DNA of 64,000 nucleotides from an uncultured Prevotella sp. (GCA_900318625.1 ONLG01000014.1:1-64000), one strand, 5' to 3'. Positions 50,899 to 60,686 are shown, counted from the first letter of the stretch. Numbers and translations are program-made. The notes: generated by a model not told the origin, from the letters alone.

Positions 50899-51738
50899 AT
50901 GACATTATCCGCTCCACATATTCCGCCACACCGCCACGGCATACTCTCAAGAGCCTGCCGCGCCTGCCTCGTGTGCCTGATGGCGGCCCTGCCGCTGTCC
51001 TCAGCAGGCCAGAACGACAGTCTGCCACACTCGGCCACCCACTCCATAGCCGTCGGAGGAGCCAACGTGCTCGACACTTACCTCTCTGCCGAGAAATACC
51101 GGGGCGTGGAACTGCGCTACATAGCCCACCTGACGCGCCCCCTGCGGTGGCGTGGCATGAGCCGGACGGTGGTTCATCAGGGACAGTTTTCCAAGCTCCA
51201 CAACCGTGCCGACAACAACGACGAGCTGCAGGGAGCCTACCGCCTGCTCTATCTGCTGCGCTACAACTGGCACCTCGGCAGCCATCTCACCCTCTCGGCA
51301 GGCGGCGGCATCGATGCCAGCGTGGGCTTCCTCTACAATATGCGCAACGGAAACAACCCGGCACAGGCGCGCTTCGGCATCCACTTAGCCCCATCTGTGG
51401 CAGCCACCTACGCCTTCAGCCACCGCGCTTTCAGCTTCCGCATAGGCTACGAGGCCGCCGCACAGCTGGCAGGACTGATGTTCTCGCCCAACTTCGGACA
51501 GTCCTACTACGAGATATTCAACCGCAACAACAACGACCACAACATCGTTCCCACCACCTTCATAGCCACTCCCTCGCTGTGGCAGACAGCCTACATCGAC
51601 GTGCGCCCCAGCCGACTGTGGAGCCGCACGTGGCTCCGAGTGAGCTACATAGGCGACATACAGCAGGCAAAAGTCAACAACCTGAAGTATCACCACTACT
51701 CCCACCTCGTGGGAATAGGCATCACCCACACGCTATGA
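50899..51738 (+). CDS. DUF3316-like outer-membrane beta-barrel protein
   Basis: This 279-residue protein has a signal peptide (about 1-37, CLVCLMAALPLSSAGQ). The mature part consists of alternating amphipathic strands (GVELRYIAHLTRPLRW, HLTLSAGGGIDASVGFLYNM, FSFRIGYEAAAQLAGLMF) and ends LVGIGITHTL, an aromatic/hydrophobic terminus suited to barrel insertion. The pattern recalls DUF3316 proteins of Prevotella; I name it from memory. Starts 6 bp after parC and its stop overlaps the peptidase start, so it is part of one transcript. Confidence 0.65.
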   Translation: MTLSAPHIPPHRHGILSRACRACLVCLMAALPLSSAGQNDSLPHSATHSIAVGGANVLDTYLSAEKYRGVELRYIAHLTRPLRWRGMSRTVVHQGQFSKLHNRADNNDELQGAYRLLYLLRYNWHLGSHLTLSAGGGIDASVGFLYNMRNGNNPAQARFGIHLAPSVAATYAFSHRAFSFRIGYEAAAQLAGLMFSPNFGQSYYEIFNRNNNDHNIVPTTFIATPSLWQTAYIDVRPSRLWSRTWLRVSYIGDIQQAKVNNLKYHHYSHLVGIGITHTL

Positions 51739-52757
51739 ACATCCTCGCCAGACTCCGCCCCCTGTGCCTGCTGCTCCTCGTGCCGCTGCTGCTGACCGCT
51801 TGCGTCGACTCCGACGAGCTGCCCGACGATGCGCGCGGCAACTTCGAGGCCCTTTGGCGCATCATCGACGAGCACTACTGCTTCTTCGACTACAAGCGCG
51901 AGCAGTACGGACTCGACTGGAACGAGGTCTATCAGCGCTACTCGCGCCAGATGAACGACAAGATGACAGAGGCCCAGATGTTTGAAGTGCTCACCAATAT
52001 GCTTGCCGAACTGCGCGACGGACACGTCAACCTATACACCGCTTTCGACGTTGGCCGCTACTGGTCATGGCACGAAGACTTCCCGCGCAACTTCTCCGAC
52101 GACCTGCTCGACCGCTACTTAGGCACCGACTACCGCATCGTGGGCTCGCTGCGCTACCGCGTGCTGCCCGACAACACGGGCTACATCTACTGCGGCAGCT
52201 TCCAGAACGAGTTTGGCGCAGGCAACCTCGACGAGGTGCTCTACTACCTCTCGCCCTGCAACGCGCTCATCATCGACGTGCGCAACAACGGCGGAGGCAA
52301 GCTCACCGCAGCCGAACAGCTCGCCGGGCGCTTCACCAACGAAGAGCTGCTCGTGGGCTACATGAGCCACAAGACGGGCAAAGGCCACAACAACTTCTCT
52401 GCGCCCGAGGAGCAGAAGCTTGCCCCCAGCAAGGGCATACGCTGGCAGAAGCCTGTGGCCGTGCTCACCAACCGCTCGGTCTACAGTGCCGCCAACGAGT
52501 TTGTCAAGTACATGAAGTGCTGTCAGGGCGTTACCGTCATCGGCGACCGCACCGGCGGCGGAGCCGGAATGCCCTACATGAGCGAGCTGCCCTGCGGCTG
52601 GAGCGTGCGCTTCTCGGCCTGCCCCATGTACGACCGACAGGGCCAGAGCACCGAGTTCGGCATCGACCCCGACATCAGCGTGAGCCTGAAAGACGACGAC
52701 TACTTCAAAGGCATCGACACGCTGATAGAGTATGCCTGCCACTATCTGGGCAGATAG
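51735..52757 (+). CDS. S41-family C-terminal processing peptidase, lipoprotein
   Basis: This 340-residue protein starts at ATG 51735, overlapping the barrel gene stop (ATGA). The signal peptide ends in the lipobox LLTAC (Cys23). Peptidase S41 features: the N-terminal helical lead (EALWRIIDEHYCFFDYKREQ), an LRDGHVNLYT segment, IIDVRNNGGGKLTAAEQLAG, catalytic Ser in TNRSVYSAANEF (about 247) and the downstream GDRTGGGAGMPYMSEL, from which the basic partner is less obvious. There is no PDZ. Probably a periplasmic lipoprotein peptidase. Confidence 0.85.
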   Translation: MNILARLRPLCLLLLVPLLLTACVDSDELPDDARGNFEALWRIIDEHYCFFDYKREQYGLDWNEVYQRYSRQMNDKMTEAQMFEVLTNMLAELRDGHVNLYTAFDVGRYWSWHEDFPRNFSDDLLDRYLGTDYRIVGSLRYRVLPDNTGYIYCGSFQNEFGAGNLDEVLYYLSPCNALIIDVRNNGGGKLTAAEQLAGRFTNEELLVGYMSHKTGKGHNNFSAPEEQKLAPSKGIRWQKPVAVLTNRSVYSAANEFVKYMKCCQGVTVIGDRTGGGAGMPYMSELPCGWSVRFSACPMYDRQGQSTEFGIDPDISVSLKDDDYFKGIDTLIEYACHYLGR

Positions 52758-52843
52758 CCCCTGATACACCCCTACCCATCTCCCCCCAACCCCAAACCGC
52801 CCATATCCCCCCATCCCAACAATCAACTAAAACAACCAAATAA

Positions 52844-52875
52844 TTTGGCTGTTTGGGCAAAAACCCATAACTTTG
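52844..52875 (+). promoter_or_regulatory. tRNA-Leu(TAG) promoter
   Basis: TTTG (52844-52847), 20 bp, TAACTTTG (52868-52875), 44 bp before the tRNA. Confidence 0.65.
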
Positions 52876-52919
52876 CAGCACTTTACGGAGCCTCTGCGGC
52901 TCCAACCGCTCTGACAGAT

Positions 52920-53001
52920 GCGCTTGTGGCGGAATTGGTAGACGCGCCAGACTTAGGATCTGGTGTCTTCGGACGTGAAGGTTCGAGTCCTTTCAGGCGC
53001 A
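52920..53001 (+). tRNA. tRNA-Leu (anticodon TAG)
   Basis: Acceptor GCGCTTG/CAGGCGC, anticodon stem CCAGA/TCTGG around CTTAGGA (TAG), a variable arm (TGTCTTCGGACG) and T-arm AAGGTTCGAGTCCTT. CCA is not encoded. Class II size, 82 nt. Confidence 0.95.
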
Positions 53002-53013
53002 CTTATGTTTCCG

Positions 53014-53050
53014 AACCAGGTGCTTCCGCGCAGAAGCATCTGGTTTTTTC
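53014..53050 (+). terminator. tRNA-Leu(TAG) terminator
   Basis: AACCAGGTGCTTC and GAAGCATCTGGTT form a stem with one G-T pair and loop CGCGCA, followed by a T-run. Confidence 0.75.
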
Positions 53051-53080
53051 GTATGATTCAAACTTAATCGCACACCGCTG

Positions 53081-54265
53081 ATGCACACCAATACACTGCT
53101 CACCGCCCCCCTGCGCCTTCTGTCGGCTGTCCTTGCCGCACTGTCGCTGCTGCTCGCCGCCTGCTCCGACCACGACGAACAGCCCCAGCGCATAGTCGAT
53201 GCCGACCGCACCGTGCTGGTATATATGCCGTGGACGGGCAGCACCACATCGTCGTCGAAGTCGCTCTACAACGAGTTTCTCAACAACATCAGAGACATCG
53301 AGGCAGCCATCGGACAGTCGGGCGGACTGGGCAAGACGCGCCTGCTCGTGTTCATCTCGCAATGGAGCGACCGCGCCACGCTGATTGACATCTGGCACGA
53401 CGGCACCAACTGCCGCCGCGACACCCTGAAACACTACACCACACCCACTCCCACCACCACCGAAGCCATACTCACCGTGCTGCGCGATGCCTACCGCGCC
53501 TCGCCCACGCCGCAGTATTCCATGATTGTAGGCTCCCACGGCAGCGGCTGGATGCCCGCAGGCAGCCACCCCTGGAAAGCAAGGGCCTTCGGCGGAACCG
53601 AGAAGGCCACGCAAACCGAGATTGCCGACTTTGCCAAAGCCATCGAGCTGTCGCCCATGAAGAAGCTCAACTACCTGTGCTTCGACGACTGCTACATGGC
53701 AAACATCGAGACGGCATACGCCCTGCGCCACGTAACCAACTACTTCCTTGGCTCCACGAGCGAGGTGATGAGCGCCGGACTGCCCTACCGCACCGTGTGG
53801 CACGCGCTCTCTGCAGAGCCCGACTATGCGTCGGTGTGCAGCAACTTCCTTGCTTTCTACAGCTCCTACTCCATGCCCTACGGCACTTTCACCGCCATCG
53901 ACTGCCAAGCCACCGAGCAGCTTGCCGCCCTCATGCGCCAGGCCAATGCCACCTACACCCTCGCCCCTGCCGATGCTGAAAGCGTGATGCCGCTCGACGG
54001 CTTCCCTCAGCACGTGTTCTTCGACATGAAGAGCTACACCACACAGCTCTGCCAAGGCTCGCAGCTCGGCAACGACATCGCGCGAGCCATCGAACAGGCG
54101 GTGATAGCTACCGTGACAACACCGCTGCTCTACTCCATCTACATGCCTGGCGACCACACTTTCCCCGGCGAAGGCTCGTGCGGAATAACCATCAGCGACC
54201 CATCGACCAACAAAGCAGCCATCGAAACGAAAACCGCCACCGAATGGTGGCGCGCCACTCACTGA
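53081..54265 (+). CDS. clostripain-like (C11) cysteine peptidase lipoprotein
   Basis: This 394-residue peptidase has a lipoprotein signal (LAALSLLLAAC, Cys28). The C11 fold contains His153 in GSHGSGWMPAG and Cys204 in CFDDCYMANIE, the expected catalytic dyad. The start of the fold is VLVYMPWTGS and the substrate pocket includes YFLGSTSEVMSAGLPY. Clostripain-like enzymes cut after Arg/Lys. Many in gut and oral Bacteroidales are exported and act on host or bacterial proteins; that is family knowledge, not shown here. Its own unit after the tRNA terminator. Confidence 0.88.
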   Translation: MHTNTLLTAPLRLLSAVLAALSLLLAACSDHDEQPQRIVDADRTVLVYMPWTGSTTSSSKSLYNEFLNNIRDIEAAIGQSGGLGKTRLLVFISQWSDRATLIDIWHDGTNCRRDTLKHYTTPTPTTTEAILTVLRDAYRASPTPQYSMIVGSHGSGWMPAGSHPWKARAFGGTEKATQTEIADFAKAIELSPMKKLNYLCFDDCYMANIETAYALRHVTNYFLGSTSEVMSAGLPYRTVWHALSAEPDYASVCSNFLAFYSSYSMPYGTFTAIDCQATEQLAALMRQANATYTLAPADAESVMPLDGFPQHVFFDMKSYTTQLCQGSQLGNDIARAIEQAVIATVTTPLLYSIYMPGDHTFPGEGSCGITISDPSTNKAAIETKTATEWWRATH

Positions 54266-55053
54266 TACCAAAAATCCTTACACCATCCCTTTCAATACTC
54301 TCGTGCAAGCCTGCGAACCAGCCCACGCAGCCAAATACGCGAGTTTTCTACACCGCTAAAATGCTCTGTCAGCAACTGCAGGCCGACAAACAGGACACAT
54401 TCTGCCCCAAAGTTCACCATAGGCAGCATCTTCAGAGATTTACCTAACCGCCCCGTAAACTTTCTCCAACAGCCCCGGAGCAACGCTACAGCATAGCTGG
54501 AGAACTACTACAAGGCTCCCGTAACGTTGCTCCAGCTATCCCGGAGAAAGTTTACAGCCCCCTCCGCAATCCGTCAAAGCCGCCCCTGTCCAGTGAAAAT
54601 CAAGCCGTTACACGCATCAGCCTCTTGCCCGCCATCAGCCATCGCCTATCCGCCAAGGCTACAAAAGCATATCGGCAGCAAGCCGTCAGCCACCGAACGA
54701 AAATCAGCTTTCGGCATAAAAAAGAAGCTGCAAAAGCCCCAAAACCATCAGAAACAGCCCCTGCGGAGCCGCGGAAAGTGAAATAACGCGAACCGCGGAG
54801 CACCTTTCAGCCTGACCAGAGCCGCTTTCCGGTTCTGAAACAGCCAATCGCGGAGATGCCGTTTTCTGTCAATTTGCTTTACAAACAGCCCATCCACATC
54901 CTCCTTACCTCCATAAACCATCACCCTTAAAACCTCACCCTTACCCCTTAACCCCTCCCCCCCCTAACCCTTAAACCATACGCCTCACTCCTTACAACAT
55001 ATTTATTATAGTGTCAGGATGCAATAAAAGGCGCGTTTTTCAGTTGTAATAAT
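54266..55053 (+). other. long intergenic region with dispersed repeat and C-tracts
   Basis: About 790 bp without a gene I can support. It contains the second copy of the palindromic repeat (54453-54556) and a C-rich strand (about 54898-54985) with many CCCTTA and CCCC runs. Frames over 60 codons in it look random. Confidence 0.5.
54453..54556 (+). repeat. 105-bp imperfect palindrome, copy B
   Basis: Related to 41829-41933: the left arm (CCGTAAACTTTCTCCAACAG, continuing CCCCGGAGCAACGCT) is nearly identical, the centre diverges, and the right arm ends GGAGAAAGTTTAC. Two copies 12.6 kb apart show a dispersed family. Confidence 0.65.
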
Positions 55054-58000
55054 GTGAGATTGCGCACATTGCGACATATCATTCCCCTCCTGGCCGTGGC
55101 AGCAACAGCAGTCGTGGCCGGATGCAGCACGCAGAAGAACACCGCCGGCTCACGCTGGTGGCACTCCTTCACTGCGCGCTACAACACCTATTACAACGGT
55201 GCCATGGCCTACGTCGACGGCAGTCTGGAGAAAGAAAAGGGCAACAAGGACAACTACACCGAGCTGCTGCCCCTCTATCCCGTAGGCAACAAGGCCAGCC
55301 GCGACCTTGGCAAGAGCCATTTCGACCGCGCGATAGAGAAATCGCAGAAGGCCATTCAGCTCCACAGCATCAAGAAGCGACCCGAATGGAAGCATAACAG
55401 GAAGAAAACCGAGCGCGACCTGGAGTGGCTGAGCCGCCGGGAGTACAACCCTTTCCTGTGGAAAGCGTGGATGCTCATGGGCCGCTCGCAGTTCCACAAG
55501 GGCAACTTCGACGAGGCCGCAGCCACTTTCTCCTACATGAGCCGCCTCTACAAGGGACAGCCAGCCATCTACGACAAGGCGCGCGCTTGGCTCGCACGCT
55601 GCTACGCCGAGGAAGGATGGCTCTATGATGCCGAGGACGTGATACGCAATCAGCAGCGCGACACCATCCACTGGCGCGCCGTGAAGGAGTGGGACTACAC
55701 ATACGCTGACTACTACCTGCGCTCTGCGCAGTACGAAAAGGCCGCCACCTACCTGCGCAAGGTCATCAAGCACGAGATGCGCAGCAAGCAGCGGGCTCGC
55801 CAGTGGTTCATCATGGGCCAGATTCAGAAGCTCTTAGGCAACAACAAGCAAGCCTACGACGCCTTCCGCCACGTGGTAAGGCAGAACCCTCCCTACGAAC
55901 TGGAGTTCAACGCGCGCATCGCCATGACCGAGGTACTGGCCGACGGACAGTACAGCAAGATGATAAGCCGCCTCAAGCGCATGGCTGCCAACGACAACAA
56001 CAAGGACTATCTGGACCAGGTCTACTATGCCATGGGCAACATCTACCTGGCCAACCGCGACACCGCCAACGCCATATCGTCGTATGAGAAAGGCAACGAG
56101 AAAGCCACCCGAAGCGGCATTGAGCGCGGTGTGCTGCTGCTAAAGCTCGGCGACCTGTACTGGACGATGGAGAAGTTCAGCGACGCACGCCGCTGCTACG
56201 GCTCTGCCATAGGTATGCTCGACAAGGACCGCGACGACTATGAGCAGCTCTCCGAACGCTCCAAGGTGCTCGACGAGCTGGTGCCGCATACCGATGCCAT
56301 CCACCTTCAGGACTCGCTGCAGGCGCTGGCGCTAATGCCCGAGAGCGAGCGCAACGCTGCCATCGACCGCGTGATAGAGGAGCTGAAGAAGAAAGAGCGC
56401 GAGGAGCGACGCAAGCAGCAGGAAGCCGAGGCTGCAAGCAAGCTGGCCGACGGCGGAGGCAGCGAGACAGCCAACACTCCGGCGCAGAACACCATGCCCG
56501 ACATGACCCTGGGCGGACAGACGGGACTGTGGTACTTCTACAATCCCGTGGCAGTCACCCAGGGAAAGGATGCCTTCCAGCGTCTGTGGGGCAAGCGCGA
56601 GAACGCCGACGACTGGCAACGCAACAACAAGACGGTGGTCAGCTCGATGGGCGATATGCCGTCGGACGACGAGCTGACCGATGCGCAGCGCGACTCCATA
56701 GCCGCTGCCGAGGCACTGCAAGACTCGCTCGAGCAGCGCGCAGACAGCGCGCAGAACGATCCGCACCGCCGCGAATACTATCTCAAGCAGATACCTTTCA
56801 CGCCCGAACAGGTGGAAGCAAGCAACAAGATTATCATGGTGAGCCTCGACAAGGCCGGAGTGATATTCAAGGACCGCCTCGACAACCTGCCTCTGAGCGA
56901 GAAACACCTCACGCGAGTGGCCAACCAGTATCCTTCATACGAGCAGATGGACGAGGTGCTGTACCACCTCTACCTGCTCTATCAGCGCATGAACCGACCC
57001 GGCGAGGCCGAAAGCTACCTGCAGAAGCTGAAGTCTGCCCACCCCGACAGCAAGTGGACGGCTCTGCTCAGCGACCCGTACTTCATCGAGAACTCCAAGT
57101 TTGGCGAACACATAGAGGACTCGCTCTACACTGCCACCTACGAAGCGTTCCGCGCCGGGCGCTACAGCGAGGTGGAACGCGGCAGCCGAATGTCTGAAGA
57201 ACGCTTCCCGCTGGGTGCCAACCGCGACAAGTTCCTCTTCATCGGAGGCATGGCCAAGCTCAACAGCGGCAATGCCGACGGCTGCATGGCCGATATGCAG
57301 CAGGTAGTAGAGAAGTATCCCAAGGGCCGCATCAGCGAACTGGCAGGCATGATAATCAACGGCGTGAAGGCCGGAAGGCGGCTCCACGGCGGCAGGTTCG
57401 ACATGGAGGGTGTGTGGAACCGTCGCTCCGAGGTGCTCAACGACAGCGATGCGATAAAGAAGGCGGCGTTCACTGCCGAGCGCGAAGGCAGCTTCGTGTT
57501 CACTCTCGCATACCATCCAGACTCCATCAACGAGAACAAACTGCTCTTCGAGATGGCCCGCTTCAACTTCACAAACTACCTTGTGCGCAACTTCAACCTC
57601 GAGATAAGCGACCTCGGAGGGCCTCACCAGATGCTCGTCAGCGGCTTCAACAGCTTCGACGAGACGTGGCAGTATGCCCGCGACCTCTATGCCCAGAAGC
57701 CCATTATGCAGCTACTGGGACACCTCCGCGGAACCATCATCAGCCAGAAGAACCTGGAACTCATCGGCACTGCGCTCTCGCAGAAGGACTACGATGCCTT
57801 CTATGCCAAGCACTTCGCACCGCTGAAGGTGAACACGCGCTACCTGCTGACCGAGCCGGAGGAGGTTACTTCGCCGCGCGAACGCGACCTTCAGGAGGAG
57901 ATTGAGAGCAAAGCACCCACCAAGGCCGACATCGAGAGCGAGCAGCAGGACAACAGCTTCAGCGTGGAAGAGGAGCCGACGGGCAACAATCAGGTGCCCA

Positions 58001-58527
58001 CCAACGAATACATCAACGTGGGCGAGGAGCCTGCCGCGCCACAGACGCAGCAGCCCAGTCAGGAGATTGCCGTGCCGCAGGAGCCTCAGACCACCGAGCC
58101 ACAGGCCCCGGCTACCGACGACAGCGGCATAACCATCGAAGAGCCGCAGCCAGCACCCGTGCAGCCTGCCGCCCCAACCATCGAAGAACAGACCATAACA
58201 ATAGACCAGTCGGATGCCACGACCGTTGTGGAAGCACCGCAGACCACCGAGCAACAGACCATAACAGTGGCTGAGGAGCCGCAGCCAACCCAGCAGCCGA
58301 AGGCCAACACCGCTCCCGAGCAGCCGAAGGCGGCAGAGAAACCTGCCACCAAGCCTGCAGAAGAGCCCAAGCAGACCGAACAGCCGGCACAGCAGAACGA
58401 CATCGAAGACACCGGCATATACTTCGACGACTTCGGAAACCAGCCTGCCGCGCCCCAGCAGCCAAACAACAAGCAGCCCATCGACATAAACATCGAGGAC
58501 GAATACTACGAGCTTGAGGGCTTCTGA
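55054..58527 (+). CDS. porW: type IX secretion lipoprotein PorW/SprE-like
   Basis: This 1157-residue lipoprotein begins at GTG 55054; no ATG is available in the lead. The lipobox is AVVAGC (Cys about 24), followed by WWHSFTARYNTYYNGAMAYV, a hallmark of PorW/SprE. TPR repeats run from about 110 to 420 (FLWKAWMLMGRSQFHKGNFD). A charged linker follows, then a large helical C-terminal region and a Pro/Gln/Thr/Glu-rich tail (about 960-1130). PorW is thought to link the PorK/N ring and the PorL/M motor of the type IX system. It is 51 bp upstream of porX, and the two belong to the same pathway. Confidence 0.88.
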   Translation: MRLRTLRHIIPLLAVAATAVVAGCSTQKNTAGSRWWHSFTARYNTYYNGAMAYVDGSLEKEKGNKDNYTELLPLYPVGNKASRDLGKSHFDRAIEKSQKAIQLHSIKKRPEWKHNRKKTERDLEWLSRREYNPFLWKAWMLMGRSQFHKGNFDEAAATFSYMSRLYKGQPAIYDKARAWLARCYAEEGWLYDAEDVIRNQQRDTIHWRAVKEWDYTYADYYLRSAQYEKAATYLRKVIKHEMRSKQRARQWFIMGQIQKLLGNNKQAYDAFRHVVRQNPPYELEFNARIAMTEVLADGQYSKMISRLKRMAANDNNKDYLDQVYYAMGNIYLANRDTANAISSYEKGNEKATRSGIERGVLLLKLGDLYWTMEKFSDARRCYGSAIGMLDKDRDDYEQLSERSKVLDELVPHTDAIHLQDSLQALALMPESERNAAIDRVIEELKKKEREERRKQQEAEAASKLADGGGSETANTPAQNTMPDMTLGGQTGLWYFYNPVAVTQGKDAFQRLWGKRENADDWQRNNKTVVSSMGDMPSDDELTDAQRDSIAAAEALQDSLEQRADSAQNDPHRREYYLKQIPFTPEQVEASNKIIMVSLDKAGVIFKDRLDNLPLSEKHLTRVANQYPSYEQMDEVLYHLYLLYQRMNRPGEAESYLQKLKSAHPDSKWTALLSDPYFIENSKFGEHIEDSLYTATYEAFRAGRYSEVERGSRMSEERFPLGANRDKFLFIGGMAKLNSGNADGCMADMQQVVEKYPKGRISELAGMIINGVKAGRRLHGGRFDMEGVWNRRSEVLNDSDAIKKAAFTAEREGSFVFTLAYHPDSINENKLLFEMARFNFTNYLVRNFNLEISDLGGPHQMLVSGFNSFDETWQYARDLYAQKPIMQLLGHLRGTIISQKNLELIGTALSQKDYDAFYAKHFAPLKVNTRYLLTEPEEVTSPRERDLQEEIESKAPTKADIESEQQDNSFSVEEEPTGNNQVPTNEYINVGEEPAAPQTQQPSQEIAVPQEPQTTEPQAPATDDSGITIEEPQPAPVQPAAPTIEEQTITIDQSDATTVVEAPQTTEQQTITVAEEPQPTQQPKANTAPEQPKAAEKPATKPAEEPKQTEQPAQQNDIEDTGIYFDDFGNQPAAPQQPNNKQPIDINIEDEYYELEGF

Positions 58528-58578
58528 CAATCGCACAACGGGCAAATGGTTAAAACATTAAACAGTTAAAGAACTACT

Positions 58579-60144
58579 ATGAGCAACGGAACACTACTTT
58601 GGGTCGACGACGAGATAGAGTTGTTGCACTCCCACATCATCTTCCTGCAAAAGAAAGGCTACGATGTGAGCACCGTGAGCAACGGCAGCGATGCCATAGA
58701 GCAGTGTGCCGAGCACACTTTCGACCTCATACTGCTCGACGAGCAGATGCCGGGACTGAGCGGTCTGGAGACCCTTCAGCAGATAAAGGACATCCAGCCG
58801 GCCACGCCCGTGGTCATGGTGACGAAGAGCGAGGAGGAAAACATCATGGATCAGGCCATCGGAGCAAAGATAGCCGACTACCTCATCAAGCCCGTCAACC
58901 CCAACCAGATACTCCTGACGATAAAGAAGAATGTCCACCAGAAGGCCATCGTCACCGAAGTGATGCAGACAAACTACCAGCAGAACTTCATGGACATATC
59001 GATGCAGATACAGAACTGCCGCTCGTTTGACGACTGGACCGACGTTTACCGCCGGCTGGTGCGCTGGGAACTGGAGCTGAGCAGCACCGACAGCAACATG
59101 ACCGAGATGCTTGCCATGCAGAAGGAAGAGGCCAACAACGGCTTCGCAAAGTTCATAAAGCGCAACTATCTGGACTGGGTGTCGCCGCGCCAGCAGGCCG
59201 CTGGCACCGAGCGACCGCTGATGTCGCCCGACATCTTCAAGCGAAACGTGTTCCCGCTGATAGACCAGGGCAACAAGGTTTTCCTCATAGTAATCGACAA
59301 TTTCCGCTTCGACCAGTGGCGGCTGCTGGCAAGCGAGATAGGCGAAATGTTCTCGATAGACGAACAACTCTACATGAGCATACTGCCCACAGCCACCCAG
59401 TATGCGCGCAATGCCATCTTCAGCGGCCTCATGCCGCAGCAGATAGCGCGTATGTTCCCCGAACTGTGGGTCGACGAGGACGAGGAAGAAGGCAAGAACC
59501 TCAACGAAGCACCGCTGATAAGCACACAGATAGAGCGCTTCCGCCGCCACGACCGCTTCTCGTACCACAAGGTGAACACGTCTGCCGATGCCGACAAGTT
59601 CATGCAACAGCTGCCCAACCTGCAGCAGAACGACCTCAACGTGCTCGTGATAAACTTCATCGATATGCTCTCCCACGCCCGAACGGAGATGAAGATGGTG
59701 CGCGAGCTGGCAAGCAACGAGAGCGCTTACCGCAGCATAACGCTCAGCTGGTTCCGCCATTCGGTGCTCACCGACCTGTTCAGATACCTCGCACAGTCGG
59801 ACTACAAGGTCGTCGTGACCACCGACCACGGCTCGATACGCGCCACCAAGCCCGTGCGCATCATCGGAGACAGGAACACCAACACCAACCTTCGCTACAA
59901 ACTGGGCAAGAACCTGAGCTATAACGACCGCGAGGTGTTCACCATCAAGGAGCCTGCCAAGGCCCAGCTGCCTCAGCCCAACCTGTCGACGAGCTACGTC
60001 TTTGCCACCGGCGAGAGCTTCTTCGCATACCCAAACAACTACAACTACTACGTTTCCTACTATAAAGACACCTTCCAGCACGGTGGCATCTCTATGGAAG
60101 AGATGCTCATTCCGCTGATAACGCTGTCGCCGAGAAAGCGGTGA
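58579..60144 (+). CDS. porX: PorX-type response regulator / phosphatase of the type IX system
   Basis: This 521-residue protein has a receiver domain (about 1-120) with the acidic pair Asp10/Asp11, phospho-acceptor Asp54 (LILLDEQMPG), Thr in MVTKSEEE and Lys in YLIKPVNP. It is followed by a three-helix bundle and a PglZ/alkaline-phosphatase-superfamily domain (about 200-520) with VIDNFRFDQWRLLASEIGEM, PTATQYARNAIFSGLMP and VVTTDHGSIRATKPV. PorX controls type IX gene expression and binds PorL and a sigma factor. It is followed by tsaE, an order common in this phylum. Confidence 0.93.
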   Translation: MSNGTLLWVDDEIELLHSHIIFLQKKGYDVSTVSNGSDAIEQCAEHTFDLILLDEQMPGLSGLETLQQIKDIQPATPVVMVTKSEEENIMDQAIGAKIADYLIKPVNPNQILLTIKKNVHQKAIVTEVMQTNYQQNFMDISMQIQNCRSFDDWTDVYRRLVRWELELSSTDSNMTEMLAMQKEEANNGFAKFIKRNYLDWVSPRQQAAGTERPLMSPDIFKRNVFPLIDQGNKVFLIVIDNFRFDQWRLLASEIGEMFSIDEQLYMSILPTATQYARNAIFSGLMPQQIARMFPELWVDEDEEEGKNLNEAPLISTQIERFRRHDRFSYHKVNTSADADKFMQQLPNLQQNDLNVLVINFIDMLSHARTEMKMVRELASNESAYRSITLSWFRHSVLTDLFRYLAQSDYKVVVTTDHGSIRATKPVRIIGDRNTNTNLRYKLGKNLSYNDREVFTIKEPAKAQLPQPNLSTSYVFATGESFFAYPNNYNYYVSYYKDTFQHGGISMEEMLIPLITLSPRKR

Positions 60145-60174
60145 CACACCACGAAACGACAAAGAACCCAAGAC

Positions 60175-60627
60175 ATGGAAATAGAAATAAAATCGACCGA
60201 ACAGCTTGCCGATGCTGCCAGGACATTCATCTCGAACATCGGCGAGCGCCGCATCTTCGCCTTCTACGGCAAGATGGGAGCAGGCAAGACAACCTTCATC
60301 AAGGCCATCTGCACAGAGCTGGGAGTGGAAGACGTGATTACGTCGCCCACTTTCGCCATTGTGAACGAGTACGAAATAACTCCCAAGGCACCGTCATCGC
60401 TCTCCAATCACCAGCCAGCTGTCCCGACGCAGTCTGTCTACCACTTCGACTTCTACAGGATAAAGCGTTTGGAGGAGGTCTACGACATGGGATACGAGGA
60501 GTATTTCTACAGTGGAGCACTGTGCTTCATAGAGTGGCCCGAGCTGATAGAGCAGCTTCTGCCCGAAGATACGGTGCGCGTGCGGATAGAGCAGCTGCCC
60601 GACGACAGCAGAAAAGTGAACTTCTGA
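60175..60627 (+). CDS. tsaE: tRNA threonylcarbamoyladenosine biosynthesis ATPase TsaE
   Basis: This 150-residue P-loop protein takes part in t6A37 tRNA modification. Walker A YGKMGAGKTTFIKAI (Gly32-Thr40), switch region VEDVITSPTFAIVNEYE and the C-terminal YDMGYEEYFYSGALCFIEWP, where the WP motif is a TsaE hallmark. Located 30 bp after porX. Confidence 0.93.
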   Translation: MEIEIKSTEQLADAARTFISNIGERRIFAFYGKMGAGKTTFIKAICTELGVEDVITSPTFAIVNEYEITPKAPSSLSNHQPAVPTQSVYHFDFYRIKRLEEVYDMGYEEYFYSGALCFIEWPELIEQLLPEDTVRVRIEQLPDDSRKVNF

Positions 60628-60634
60628 AACAACA

Positions 60635-60664
60635 AAAGCCGCCACAACTCAATGTGACGGCTTT
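60635..60664 (+). terminator. bidirectional terminator tsaE/trxA
   Basis: AAAGCCG-C-CACA pairs with TGTG-A-CGGCTTT around a short loop. The two genes converge on it. Confidence 0.7.
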
Positions 60665-60686
60665 CGTTCAGCATATCGCCTGCCTG

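Noticed and set aside
49439..51028. 529-codon frame on the minus strand opposite parC
   Set aside because: It is a shadow of the GC-rich third-position pattern of parC; its composition is Leu/Val/Gly-rich without motifs, and parC is unambiguous.
58594..60171. 525-codon frame on the minus strand opposite porX
   Set aside because: Antisense shadow of porX; His/Val/Leu-rich with no recognisable domain.
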